Source of the DNA: Synanceia verrucosa
Taxonomy: Eukaryota > Chordata > Actinopteri > Perciformes > Synanceiidae
Assembly (NCBI GenBank): GCA_029721515.1
Contig: CM056556.1
Coordinates: 5,518,501-5,582,500 of the forward strand
DNA length: 64,000 nt
Direction: 5' to 3'
Below are positions 34,831 through 47,600 of this stretch, piece after piece; position 1 is the first letter of the stretch, and each line of letters opens with the position of its first letter. The translations under genes were made by a program, and so were the position numbers. The notes under the pieces are model-generated. The model was not told the DNA's origin. It saw nothing but the letters and a program-made list of their open reading frames with translations, and did not search any database.

Positions 34831-34899
34831 ATGGCGCCTGTGCTGCGCTCCGGCTTCTCTCTGTGGACTCTCCTGGTCTTCAGCGCTGCTCTTCTGGAG
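34831..34899 (+). CDS. ptprj: ptprj exon 1, signal peptide
   Basis: Encodes MAPVLRSGFSLWTLLVFSAA plus LLE, a basic n-region then a hydrophobic core, followed by the donor GGTAAGAA in phase 0. A poly(T) tract precedes the ATG. The next coding exon is 13.3 kb away, a long first intron as in other receptor PTP genes. Confidence 0.82.
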
Positions 34900-37800
34900 G
34901 TAAGAAAGGCTTTCATTCATTTATTCTCTGAACCAGCTGCTGTTGGTTTGGTTCCTGACACAGAGGGGGCTTTGTTTGTGTGATGAAGGTCAGTTTTTTA
35001 TGACTGCACCTGTTGCGCAGGTATACCTGCTGATGATTTTGAGTTGTTGGAGACTCAGAAGTTCAGTTTGATCTAAAGACGGTTTGTGAACCTCACTATA
35101 CTCCCTATAAGAAGAACAAGGGTCCTTGAGGGTTTTTTTTTTAATTGGATGCAAATTTATGTCAGCAAGTAATTAAAACGCCCACCTTAATTTGGAGGCG
35201 TTTAACAATGGTGGTATTTACTGGAGGACATGGAAAGAATATATTATGTTAACTTATTTATTTGTGCAAAACAAATTAATACTGCCACATAGTTGGAATG
35301 TCAAAGTTATTTATTCAGGATTGCAGAGGTCAGCATCCAGTGACCTCCCTCTGAACGAAGCTTAGGTAAGAGTTGGACTGAGACATCCACCTGTCCTTGT
35401 CCCACTGGTCTTTCTGGAGAGAGAGAGAGAGAGAGAGAGGGTGAGAGAGGTTGAGAGTGGTATGTGAGGATGAGTGTGGCCACACAAAGAGGTCAGGAAT
35501 GGAATGAGGTGCAGCTCTGCAGTCACAGATCTACAACACCAAGCCATCAGCTTACTGATGGAGGTGTGTGACATCTGGCTGCACTGATAATGACAAGTTA
35601 ATAAGAGGTATTTTGTTTATTAGGAGACACAAATAATGATATTTCTGCATTAAATCAGCAGGTCCTTTTTTAGGGATGCTCTGCAAGTCGTATCGGATCA
35701 TTTTTGCACAGTTTAAACCTCACTTCTTTAAATAATCTTGATAAAGAAGTTGGTTTTTATGTGTATTGTGACATTGCAGCCAACACCCATTCTGCTATAA
35801 ATAAGATAGTATTGGTACAGATTAAGGTTAACCCCTCTGTGTTCGGTTTGAGACAACTAGGATTTCTTTGTGATTGATTCTCTGTGGAGAAACACTGGTT
35901 TACTTAATCAAGCACTGATATAAGTGTGTCTTTTCGAAATAATCTAGATAGATTTTTAGCGGTTAACAATCTGTCCTCACTAGAAAAAAGACTTTTTGAT
36001 GGACAAATGAAAGCGGCTTCAAGCGCTCACGTCTCCCCAAAGCAGAAGTGGTGTGATGGCCACATAAATTTGGGCGGATATTGATGTGCGCAAAATGTAA
36101 AACGTGTGACTTTCTTTAAAGATGCATAAAAGATTTGCCACACCACTTCACCTTCATCACTGAGGCATCAGATAAGAAAGCAAAGGCACTGACAAACAAC
36201 CTACTTCTTTTAGGGAGGAGGACCTGTTGGTTCATGTTAATGTTCTAATCTCTTCCCAGCATGCAAATAAGCTAAATCATTCATACACAGACTGTGTCAG
36301 TGCCTGTACCAATAATATTCCTCTTCCTGTCAGTAAATTTGGGGCTTAGAGTTGAAATTAGTTGAACTCTAAGTGCAAATATTGTAAATTTTTGTGTATG
36401 AAAGTGTTTTGTTAATTGACCCATATTTGTTAGTACGATCCTGTATTTGTTTGTTGTGTTGCGGTAAAATTAAACTACAAAACACGCTAGATTCTTATTT
36501 GTCTTATTTGTGTATTTTATCCTCTGATTTCAGCTTCTTAAATGTCTTTTTCTTAACAGTAAACTGAATGTATTTGAGTTGTGAACAAAATAGGAAACAT
36601 TTTCTGACATTTTATAGACCAAACAATGAAACGCTTAAATTGGCAATTTATTTATTTTAGATATATGAGAAAAAACCTTTATTAAACCGACAGAGGGGAA
36701 AATTACAATTTATATTTAAAGGAAATAATTGACTTAACCTGCTGTGAGGAGCTGTGTTGTCTCTGTGTTGTGAATTCATTTCCAGGGACTGTTGAGAAAA
36801 CAAATGCAGGGTGAGAGTGTAAAGCCGCAGTCAGGATTTTCTTGTTTAGAGAGGAAACCTGCTGCTTTTTGAGCATCTTTGATGAAATCACAGATTGGAC
36901 TCCTGACTGTAGCCTTTGGACACTTCAGTCCTCCAGGATATGATGTCCAAGTCTGCAAGCGTCTAGTTTAAGGGACAGAAACTTGTTGTGATTGTTCTAT
37001 TTTCCTTAATTGATTTCCTCCGCCTTGTTGTCTTTTCCGCTCTTTTCAGTCCTCTCACTCTTTTAATCTTGTCCCACTGTTGGTCTGTTGAATCCATCTG
37101 TCCTCGCCGGCCTCGTTTTAACTCCATCAGCGCAGAACTGACAGGAAGTGACTGTTGGGTGAGGCGTCACACCTTTGTGCCCCTCTGAACTCATAGAAAC
37201 CAGCCAGAGACTTAATAATAAGAACTCAACAATATAATAATTATATCTTATATATATTATAAGTAATTATACTTAATTCCAGAGTAGTTAAGAGGCAACA
37301 GCATGTCTTCGCTTTCAGTAATAGAATGCGCATTTAGGTCAATATGCAGATTATTTTCTATATTATAGATTAGAATACAGCAGATGTTAATCTAGTTTAG
37401 TCAGATTTAAAGACAGGTTACTGCATTTTTCACATGCTGACTAAAATGAATATTTCTGTTTAGGTACTCTGTCTTGGTTGGTTTTAGTTTCAGTTATTTT
37501 TTAATAAGAATAAATATAGTATATACAATTATGTAATTCTACCATAAATGTAGTCTGTATGCAGACTAAAAGAACAAAAGAACAGAATAAAAGAACAGAA
37601 AATGTTAGCGGACTCAAATTAAATCAGGATACTTAGCTGTTGAAATCATATTATACATACTTTATATATAAAGAATATACTTTATACTTCATCAAGTAAG
37701 CAGCCTTTTGTTTGACTTATTATTTTTTTTATCACAGCACCCGTTATCAATACAGTTCATGTTGTTTTTGCAGAATATTCTGCTTCTTCAAGCTCACCCT

Positions 37801-40800
37801 GTGTTCAAAGTATGGCTCTTTCTTTCTTATGTACAAATGCTTTCACATAGCAATGTACATTACTGTTCAAAACTTAAAATAAATTATAATTAAGTTACCA
37901 GCTGATAACCAATGAATGAATGAACTTTGAGAAATTGCAGATTTTTCTGTATTTTATCACAAATTTGGACCCAAAGGACAAATATGTTCACGTTGCTAGT
38001 ATATCTTTTACTACGTCAATTCACACATACAGTAGTGTCATAGTATTTTTTTCTATTGTACATTTATAAAACGACTCAGTCACTTTCAGATAGTACACAT
38101 TAGACTATAGACTGGTTTAAAGAAAAGAAAAGAAACTGAATTGTCTCTTGCATGCAGGTAGAACTGAAACATAACAATTAGTTCAGTTTTTCTAAAATCC
38201 CACTGATTGATTATATTTTCTTTTATAAAATGATAGAAACATGCTTGTGCTTTGAAAAAGTGATTTCATATTTAGTCGGTTTGCAGTGTTTTGAGTCAGT
38301 GTATGAAAATTATTCAGGATTTTTTTTTAAAATATAAAGTTGGTATCTCATGAAGAAATGTGGTTTTGAACAGAAAACTAACAATTTGCCTGATTCTGAG
38401 CTATATCTGTGTTGCTGTGTTAAGAGTTTTGAAAAAATCTCAGATATAGTTAAATGTTTTTTAATAAAAAAAAATGAATGGTTGAAACACCTGTCGTCCG
38501 ATCTTTAAACCAAAACCGTCTCCCACTTTTTTTTAAAATAATATAATGATTACGAGGAAACAGAATATTTTTACATATTATTTTCAACTGATTAACTGGT
38601 TTGGTTAATGTATCTGTTTACTCATAAATCCAATATTATTCCATATTCATATTGTCTATTCCCCTTCTGAACCTAATGTCCCTATGAGGATTCATTAATG
38701 TTTGATATTTAAGTGTTTCTTATTAAATTAATACATTATGAGACAGAACTGGTGCATTATCATTTTAATGCATAATTCAGCTTTTCTTTAAGACTTCTGT
38801 CCTCTCTGTCTGGGAACTTCCAGCTTCTTCTTATGTCTTTTTCTTGTATGGAGGAGCTTGTTGTGACATTTGTCTGGCCGTCACAAGCTGGAAATCAGTT
38901 TGATATGGAATTAAAAATAGTCCCAAAGATAAAGAGTGGTTTGTTAGGTGCAGTCACAGCATGGCACGTTAGCGACCCACGAAAAGTTCAACACTTTCCA
39001 TGATTATGGAGCCTTTCTTTCTCTGCTCCCTTTTACTGCATCTGCTTCTGTCTCTTTGTTGGACTGTGGCCTCCTGGCAGCCTGCAGAAAAGAGGGTGAC
39101 GTTTCTGTCAGTGGGACACATCTTGGAAGAAGGAAATGTGATGTTTTATAACACAAGAACCGCACATATGTTATGGTGCTTTTCCACAGGCGCGGTACGG
39201 CACGGCTCTACACGGCTGTGGCACTTTTCCACTGGTACCTGGTACAAGGTACTTTTATCATACCTCCTCAGCCCTGGTTCCAAGCGAGTCGAAGCGATAT
39301 TAAACATGACATCAGCCGACTGCCTTCCACTGATTGGCCAACGCTTGTCGTCATTGAAAGCGTCATTGGATGCGCGACATCTGACTAGACTGTAAAAGCC
39401 AAACACAACTCGACCCCGCCATTTTTAAAACTGGCAACTTCTTCACTATTGTTACAAGAGAAAATGGTATCACAGAAAACAACGCCATGGTCAAGGACGT
39501 CCAAACCGTGTGATGACCCTGTCCACGCCAAGGAGGTACTATGAGGTACTCAGTTGTAATGAAAAAGCACCAAAACTGGGCCGTACCATACCGTACCGAG
39601 ACTCCTTTAAAAATACACAGTAAAATGAAAAGTGGCTTTGGACTGATGAGCTCTGTGATTTTGTGTGGCTGCTTTTCTAGTGCTTGACGTGTGATGATTT
39701 CACGATGTCAACAAAAGCAACCCCTCTGCGAATGTATTCTTCTCACTGTGAGCTTGCATCACATTATTGATCTAAAGTGCAGAAGTCACAAGTCAAGTCC
39801 TCCCTTTGTGGAGTGCTGCACCCTCCGCCCACTGCCAACCCCCCAAACACCCCCACCCTCCGACTGTATCAAGACAGTCCAGTTTCAAATTAACATCCCC
39901 AAACACGCTGACGTCGACCAGGGTTGCGACTGGAAGCTCAGCGATTACAAGCTGAATGACAAAGAGTCACAGTTCCCCAGTCCATGTAAATGAGACACAG
40001 GCTCCTCTCTGAGCCTCAAAGGCTGTATTGTGAAATGATAGCTATCAGACTACCAGCGGCCTCTGAGCCAGTCACAGCCAGGCAAGGCCATAGTGAAAAA
40101 CTATTCCTTATTACGTCACTACTACCTTTCCAAATAGAGTACTACAGTGCTCCCATTAATGCCTCATTCGTGCAAAATGACCATATTACAGGTGATAATG
40201 TGGCAGATTTTCATCTCAATAACTGGTGGATACATATATAGACTGTGACCATCTTGGTTTGAGATCATCATTGTTTTGTTTATTTACTAACAGTGATGCC
40301 AGCCAAACGCTGGCAGGGTAACAGAATTTGTAAAGGTTTTTATATCACCAATATGTGACAATTCACTTTCATGAACTGGAAACACAATGTAAAATGGGTA
40401 AAGCCCAGTCCAGACATTTCCATGTTAGCAACCTGTCAATCACAAGGTAGCTACTCCCTAAAGCATCCCCTAATTTATGGTCTGTTTGACTCCAAATGGG
40501 ACCATAATGTACTAAATGAATTATAGACTGAGACCATAAACTCTTGTTTACAATGTTTACTGAGGTAATAAATCTAGAGAGAAGTAGACTTCTATACAAA
40601 CAGGGGAGTTAATACAAATTTAAGACACTTCCTTGTTGGATTCACTTTTCAGACGCAGACATACTGTACATCCATTCATGGTTGCCACAGCATCATAAAG
40701 ACCTCTGGACCTTATGTCACCAGTAGGTTGACTATAACAACTATTAGAGGGATAGCCATTAAAGTTAATTGATGTTCACTCTCCCCTCGGGATGAAACTG

Positions 40801-43800
40801 GTCATTATTTGCCAGAGTCTACATTTAAAAAGGGAAATGGCATATACTGTATAGCCGTTTGATAAATTAAAGGCAGTAATTACACCCTTGATTGCAGCAC
40901 AAAGACGCCAGTCACTAATAATATAATATTAGTTCCTCTGCTCACATATCACACCCCAAACGCCACTTAAACATATATTTCAAACATCACACAGATCACA
41001 GAAGTGTGATCCAGCCTGTGGCTACGTCTGTGTTCATGCACATCTTCCTCCTGTTGCATAGCCAACAGGAAGCTGTGATGGCGAGCGCATTGTACTCAGA
41101 TGGGTATCTGCAGCCAGCAGCTCCGCACTCTGTACAGTGCTGAGAACAGTAAATACTACGTCACTCATTTCCATAGCCTCTGATGTGCCCCACGATAGCA
41201 GCAGCAGCAGCAGCAGCAGCAGGACTGCAGTGTGGGAGGCTCATGCTGTACCTGGAGACAAACACACTCATGGTTAAAAGAAGTTTTGGAGGCAGTGTGG
41301 ATATTTTTAGACATGGCTTTTTTCATGATTCATGGTCCTGTAGTATCCCACAGGAGGATGCTCTTATTAAATTTCTCTCGTGGAGTTTAGTACCATTTGT
41401 GTGGAAATAAATGGTATCAAATGACACGTGTTATTTACTGTATACAAATATATAAAACACACAGACCTAAATGTAAATGACACAGAATGGCGTGACAAGT
41501 GCTTATCACAGAACAGAGGAAGGAAAAGTAACTTACAGTCTATCAAGTGATGTTTTGGTAACAACAATACCTCTAAGTGATCTTAGAGCAGTGTAAGTGA
41601 GATAATCGTTGATATATTAGCCAATGTCGTGTGGCTCTTCCTTTACTTGACCTTAATGAGCCGGAGCCATGAATTACAGCACAGTCCTTATAGTCCTTTA
41701 TGTTGTTCAAATACGTTATCAGGGGTCTCTGGGTGGGCTCAGGAAGTGACAGGAAGTTATGTGAGAACAGAAACAATGAGTAGGTCGCTCACAAGCTACT
41801 GAGGCAATGAACTTTAAATAGAGAACAAGCTGCCAATTCATTAGAGGCTGACACAAGGAAGAGAGAACATATATTTGAAGTTTGCATTGAAAAGAAAAGC
41901 TGAATACACAGACAAAACTAATTTACCTTTATGCAATATTTTGTTTACTCACACTGTGATCTCAAATTATGTTAGACACAAGGAGAAATATTAGTTAAAA
42001 ATATGCAATGATTGGTCAAAATGTTTACTGGCCCTGCACACCCATACTGGTGTTCAGTGCAAACACCTGTAATATGTTGCAACAGTTGACCTGAGTTTTA
42101 TGTGACATATCACAAGTATATTCACATTCAAACAAAAATATGTCAATATTTATAGACACAATACAATTTAAATATGTATATACTCATAAATAAAATAGAA
42201 CAGTGGTTCCTATAGAAGGAGCAGTGAGCATATTTCCATTCTGATCACAGGTTAGCATTATATTGATTTCATTATTTCTTTATTTACATTATTTTTTTGC
42301 TGTTGTAACAACTGAGAAACTGTCCAGTGTTTGTTAAATGCCACCAAGATGAAAAAAAACTTACATTTAGACATGTTAGATAATCTTGTTTTAAGGGTTA
42401 ATTTCTTATTTATCAATTCAGTCTTATCTTTTTTGTCTCAAATAGGCAGGAAATCTTAAAATGAGGTACATAAGATATAATAAGATAAGTTAAAATAAGA
42501 TATATTACATCTCTCTCCCAAAGTCTCATCAAATAAATCTTGTTTTAAAATTCAGTAACAAACATTTTGGGTCTTTAAAAATATAAGTTTTAAGTAATTT
42601 CAGCTTAAAATCAGCATTTTCTGCTTATTTTATGTGCATGTTTAGTCTATTTTGCTTACTTTGTGTCTGTAAAAAGTTAGATTTTGATCATTCATCTTAA
42701 GAGGGTGGCTGTAGCTCAGTAGAGTGGTCGTCCCTGAACCCCAGGGTCATGGGTTTGATCCCCCTCCTGCTCTTTGCTACCTAAGTGTCCCTGAGCCAGA
42801 CACTGAGGGGTGGGTTAAATTGGTGAATTTTGTGTGTATTACAAATAAAGCTGATTATTATTATTAAATTCAACATTTTCTGCTTATTTTAAGTCTTCGT
42901 AATACATCTTATTTCTCAATTTAACAATCTTAATTAGGGACATCTTGTCAAGTGAAATTATCTCGCTGCATGGATAGATGATTTCACTTGTTTTGAGGAC
43001 CTTTTTCCTCAGATTTAGTGTTTTTATCCTGATGTTAGACACCCTTGTTGCAGTGTAGAAGGTAACAAGCAAATTGCAAATTCTGGTAAAATGTCCAATC
43101 CACTTACAGTGCCAATCCCTGAGTCATGGCTCATGGCCCCCAACCCTGCCCTCCTTTCATGCTGTTGTCTCCACCAGTAAAATCAAGTTGAGAATAGTAG
43201 GTGTCAATTCACGAATGCTGAGGAGAGGAGGATTAAAGAAAAAAGACAAAAAGCTGCAAAAGGAAAGGTCAGCTAGAAAAAGGAAAGGCAAATCAATAAA
43301 GAAAGGAGAAGATTATTGACATGCATTGCTCTATTTCTTTCTCAGGAGCCTTGTATTGTGTTGCTAATCATGTTTTGGTTTGGGTCAGATAATAAGATTT
43401 TGCAGAAACTACATCCACTTTCTCCACTCAGCAAGTCAACAAGGGCACCACCAGCAGCCCCCTACCTTGTGCAACGTGGTGTAATTCAAGGAGCAGAAAT
43501 TAAGTATTGTGCATTTTTCCTCCTCTTTACTTTTTTGTTCCAGGTTATCAGATTATGAGGAGCTAAGGTTAAATGGGCTGATCCATGAGCAAACAGCTTT
43601 TAAGGTTATTTCTTGATTGTTTTGGGGTGAGAGTGTTATTATGGAGGAAGGAACTGGGGCGTTATCAGCAGCTAAAGGCAGACTGCGAGGAATGAAAGGG
43701 AATCAGAGAGTGGCAGGAATGCTGCCTTTAAGGTTGATGTAATGTTTATTTAATGGTTAGTACAGCCATTTCCTCCTCCTCCCCATGCAGACAGGCCCAG

Positions 43801-44429
43801 TCAAAGGGCACAGATACAGTACACAGGGCAAAAGGGTCATTGGCTGAGTCCCAGCCAAGTGGGTTTCACAATGAACATGAAGTACTGCTCCTCAAGAGAG
43901 TGTCTGTTAAAAGAAGCAACACTGCAGGCTTTTTAGTGGTTTCACACCAAAGGGTGTTATAGACCCGTCTGATCACCAGAGCAGGAGTTTTGAGTCGCTA
44001 AGGTCTGAATAGTGCATACTTGTATTAACATGCAGTACCAGAGCTGGGATAGCCCTGCATCTTTCTCATACTGTGCAGTACTTTACTGATTAATGTTCAA
44101 TATGATGTGCAATGTGTGTCTTAACATTATTCCAGCAGTTGGTCCATTGCACTCATTTATATTGTACATTTGTTGACATAGTTTTCCATCCGGTGTTGCT
44201 TAACACTGTTTACTTATCTATATTACTGATTAGTCTCATAGATAGTTTTCTGTTGTTTGCCCATAGTTTATTTACCTTTGTTACCTTATTATTTTTTATG
44301 CATTTTTTCTACTTATTATACTTGTTTACTTATGTCACTGCTTCTTATTTTTTATATATTTTTTTGCATTACCCACTTTGCTGATGTACAAAGTAGATTT
44401 CTCCGTTGGTGGGATGAATAAGGGATTAT

Positions 44430-44488
<59 letters not shown>

Positions 44489-44501
44489 GTATATATATAT
44501 A

Positions 44502-44552
<51 letters not shown>

Positions 44553-44578
44553 GTATATATATATATATATATTTAATA

Positions 44579-44620
<42 letters not shown>

Positions 44621-47600
44621 TATCTTACCAGCAGGGGGCAACAAAGCCGTTGACTTAGGATCAGGCAAGAAAACCACTTAGTTAAGACATTAACATGCAT
44701 AATCATATATAGAAAAAACTTTAATACTTAATATTTAACATTTACTTACTTACTACGTCACTCGCTTGGATGGCAGAAAGGAGTTATGACAAATGTCACG
44801 AGACAACGGACACCTAACACTGCATCATCATGCAGATGTGTAATATTAATACCTCACCAACACAAAACATGTCACTGTCACGATTTTTTCCAATGAAGAT
44901 GTGGTTCTGTTGCACACTGTGCAGTGAGACTGGACTGAATAATAAGCTGATAATACAAGTGATTTTGCACACCGGTAAACTGTACATAAACACAGAATAT
45001 CTGATGCTATGATGAACTGAATCCATGTTGCAAAGTCCTGAGATAAGAGAAGACTAGCTGAGGGTAAAAGCAGGGGGAGGCTGTACAGATGGGTGGAGTT
45101 GAGTCCCAGTAGATGCATTAAGCAATGATGTCCATTACTTGCTCGAACTTAAGTATTTCTAGGCCAGAATTTCCCAACTGGGAGTTATTTCTGCTCTCTG
45201 AGTCAGTGCCAAGGCGTAATGGCTTGAGACGTTGTTTTGTTTATTTAGTCAGGAGGAAAATAAGTGATACTTAGGAAGAGCGCCAAGGGAAATAGAACAT
45301 TTGGGAATCATTGCTTAGAGAAATCACATTCTCAGAGGGCGTTTTTTTTCGTATGAACAACATGAGATTGTCATACTTCACACACTGGTATGTGACCTTT
45401 GACATTTTCCTACAAAGCTTTAGGATTTTTAGTTTATCAGACAGTGAGCAGTTTTATATGTGGAGCCAGCAACAGCTGCTCTGGAGTGAACGTGTTTACG
45501 AAGTTTATTTACCACTAAATCAAAATGCTTTCCACCATACTTTCAAATTGAGCTTATTAAATATTTACACATGCCAAATACTAAATGTATCTGAGGTTTT
45601 GACTTTGGAAACAGCAGTCCAGAAAAAAATCACACTACAACATCTTATTGATACTTGTCTGGAGCTTTTGGTCACATCACATTAGAGGAACATCAACATG
45701 TCATAGCAGGAAAAGCACAAGTTTAATGAATAACAGTAATATAACAGTGCTGTCCATTTACTGCAGGTTCTTTGTGTCCTGGGCTCAGGTATTGTTCATA
45801 AAGACTTGTGGTCTTTAATCACTTTGAGCAAATGGTGAATGTAAGTCCAATATTTACTGCTGTCTTTGTGTTGTTTTGGTATCAACTTCTCACAAAAATA
45901 CCAAGGTCTGAAGCTGTTAGGCAACATGTTTGACTTCTTAGCTAGTTCGCTACACCCTACAGTCTATGGCTACACCATGCTAGCTAGCATAGCTTGTCCA
46001 CTGTAGCTGCAGTTTGGTGCCAGATATTTAATACATACACATATACATGTTATGTCAAAACTTAGAGCTATAAAAATATGCTTGTTTCCATTGGAAATAG
46101 TAAGTGAGGGATGTTTTTTAAACTGACTGTGCGAGCCACACAACCGAAGCTAAGCTAATGCTAAGCATTGAAGAAGAGCTAAGAGAGGCTAACATTAGCG
46201 CTGCAGAGTTTATTTGTGATAATTATGTGTGGTTCGTTAGGGCTGGTGACCCCCGTCATTACAGATAGATAAGTAGATACTGTCTTAATCCTGAGGGAAA
46301 TTCAAGACAAATCATTTTATTTATAACTTTATCTGTTAAAAGTGTTTTGAAGTTAGGCTAGGTTAGCTAGGTTAGCACATTAAGCTGCATCAACGTTTTT
46401 CTAGTGTGTTTCTTAGCTTAGATTAGTTTAGCTTAGCAGGAAATTATTGTTTGTAGGATGAGTGAGTTTGGTGTGAGAAGGTATTGTTAGATTGTTAGTC
46501 TAATTAATGTGTGTATCTTTGAAGCTCAGTCATGCTAAAAATATTGTCATGCAGCTGTGTACTCTGTAAATCCCACACGCCATTTTATCATACTACCTGA
46601 TGATATTGTGATAATGGTTGGTTGGCTGGTTAAAGTTTTACTTACTGACTTTTTTTAAAATACAAAAGACACAGTTACATTTCATTCTGTTGCTCTGATG
46701 ATGCCTCTCAGCACACTGTACATATTCTGTCATGTACTGACAGTGTGTAAACAGCTTTCACCACATCCTCAAAGCGTACTGAACCCTTGAACTCTTGGTG
46801 CATTGCTATGTGGCACCACAGTACTTCAGAAAGAAGAATAGAGCCCCAGAGCACTGAAAGAAAGAGAGAATAATAAAAGAAAAGTTAGGACGCCGGCCTC
46901 CAGGGACTGGTGCATGAAAGTGGGCGACATTTGAAGCAGAATGGACCTTTTCTTTCTCAGTTTCCTGGTGATTTCCTGGTGAAGTTGCGAGACCTATTCT
47001 GTTTTGCTACTGTATAAAATGTCTAATCCAAATTGCAATGCTTTTATTAGCATGACTGTGATTAACTGCAATATTGCCAAAGAGTGTTATGTAAAACGGA
47101 AAATGTATATTATAGATCAGCTACACCCAACTAAAACAAATACAGTCTAACACTGCAGCCTTGTAATAAACCCAGTCTTCATGATCACAGTAATTAGAGG
47201 TGAAGTGAATAATCTATATTATTGTGTCTAATGTAAAATTTAACATTGACGTATTTAATTTAAAAGTCTAACCTGATCAGATCTTGTGCGACGGCTGTGA
47301 AGTCGTTTCTGTTTTTATCAGGAGTTAAAGATTGACCCTGTCAGTTATCTTTGGAAAGAACGATGCAGGTTTGAGCAATGATGCCATGTGTTTAATGTTT
47401 AGCTGTGTGGTAAACAGACTGAAAGGCAACATGTCAGGTTTGATTAGGTATTAGCTAATAAGTAATGTAAAACCAGAGCTGTGTGTTTAGTTCTGAACAT
47501 CCGGACACAGGCGATGGCTTCAGTAGAAAGTCCACAAGCGTGAGTGTATGTGAGATTATTGTTTGTGTTGTTGTCAGCAGGAGGAAAAAAACGAAACACT

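Noticed and set aside
42703..42780. Possible tRNA gene
   Set aside because: A- and B-box-like motifs are present, but there is no complementary acceptor stem and the downstream body is that of a tRNA-derived SINE.
44378..44653. 91-codon frame of alternating Tyr/Ile
   Set aside because: Translation of a (TA)n microsatellite.
45311..45685. 124-codon open frame in ptprj intron 1
   Set aside because: No recognisable domain, AT-rich, no splice or conservation evidence; within chance expectation for a 13-kb intron.
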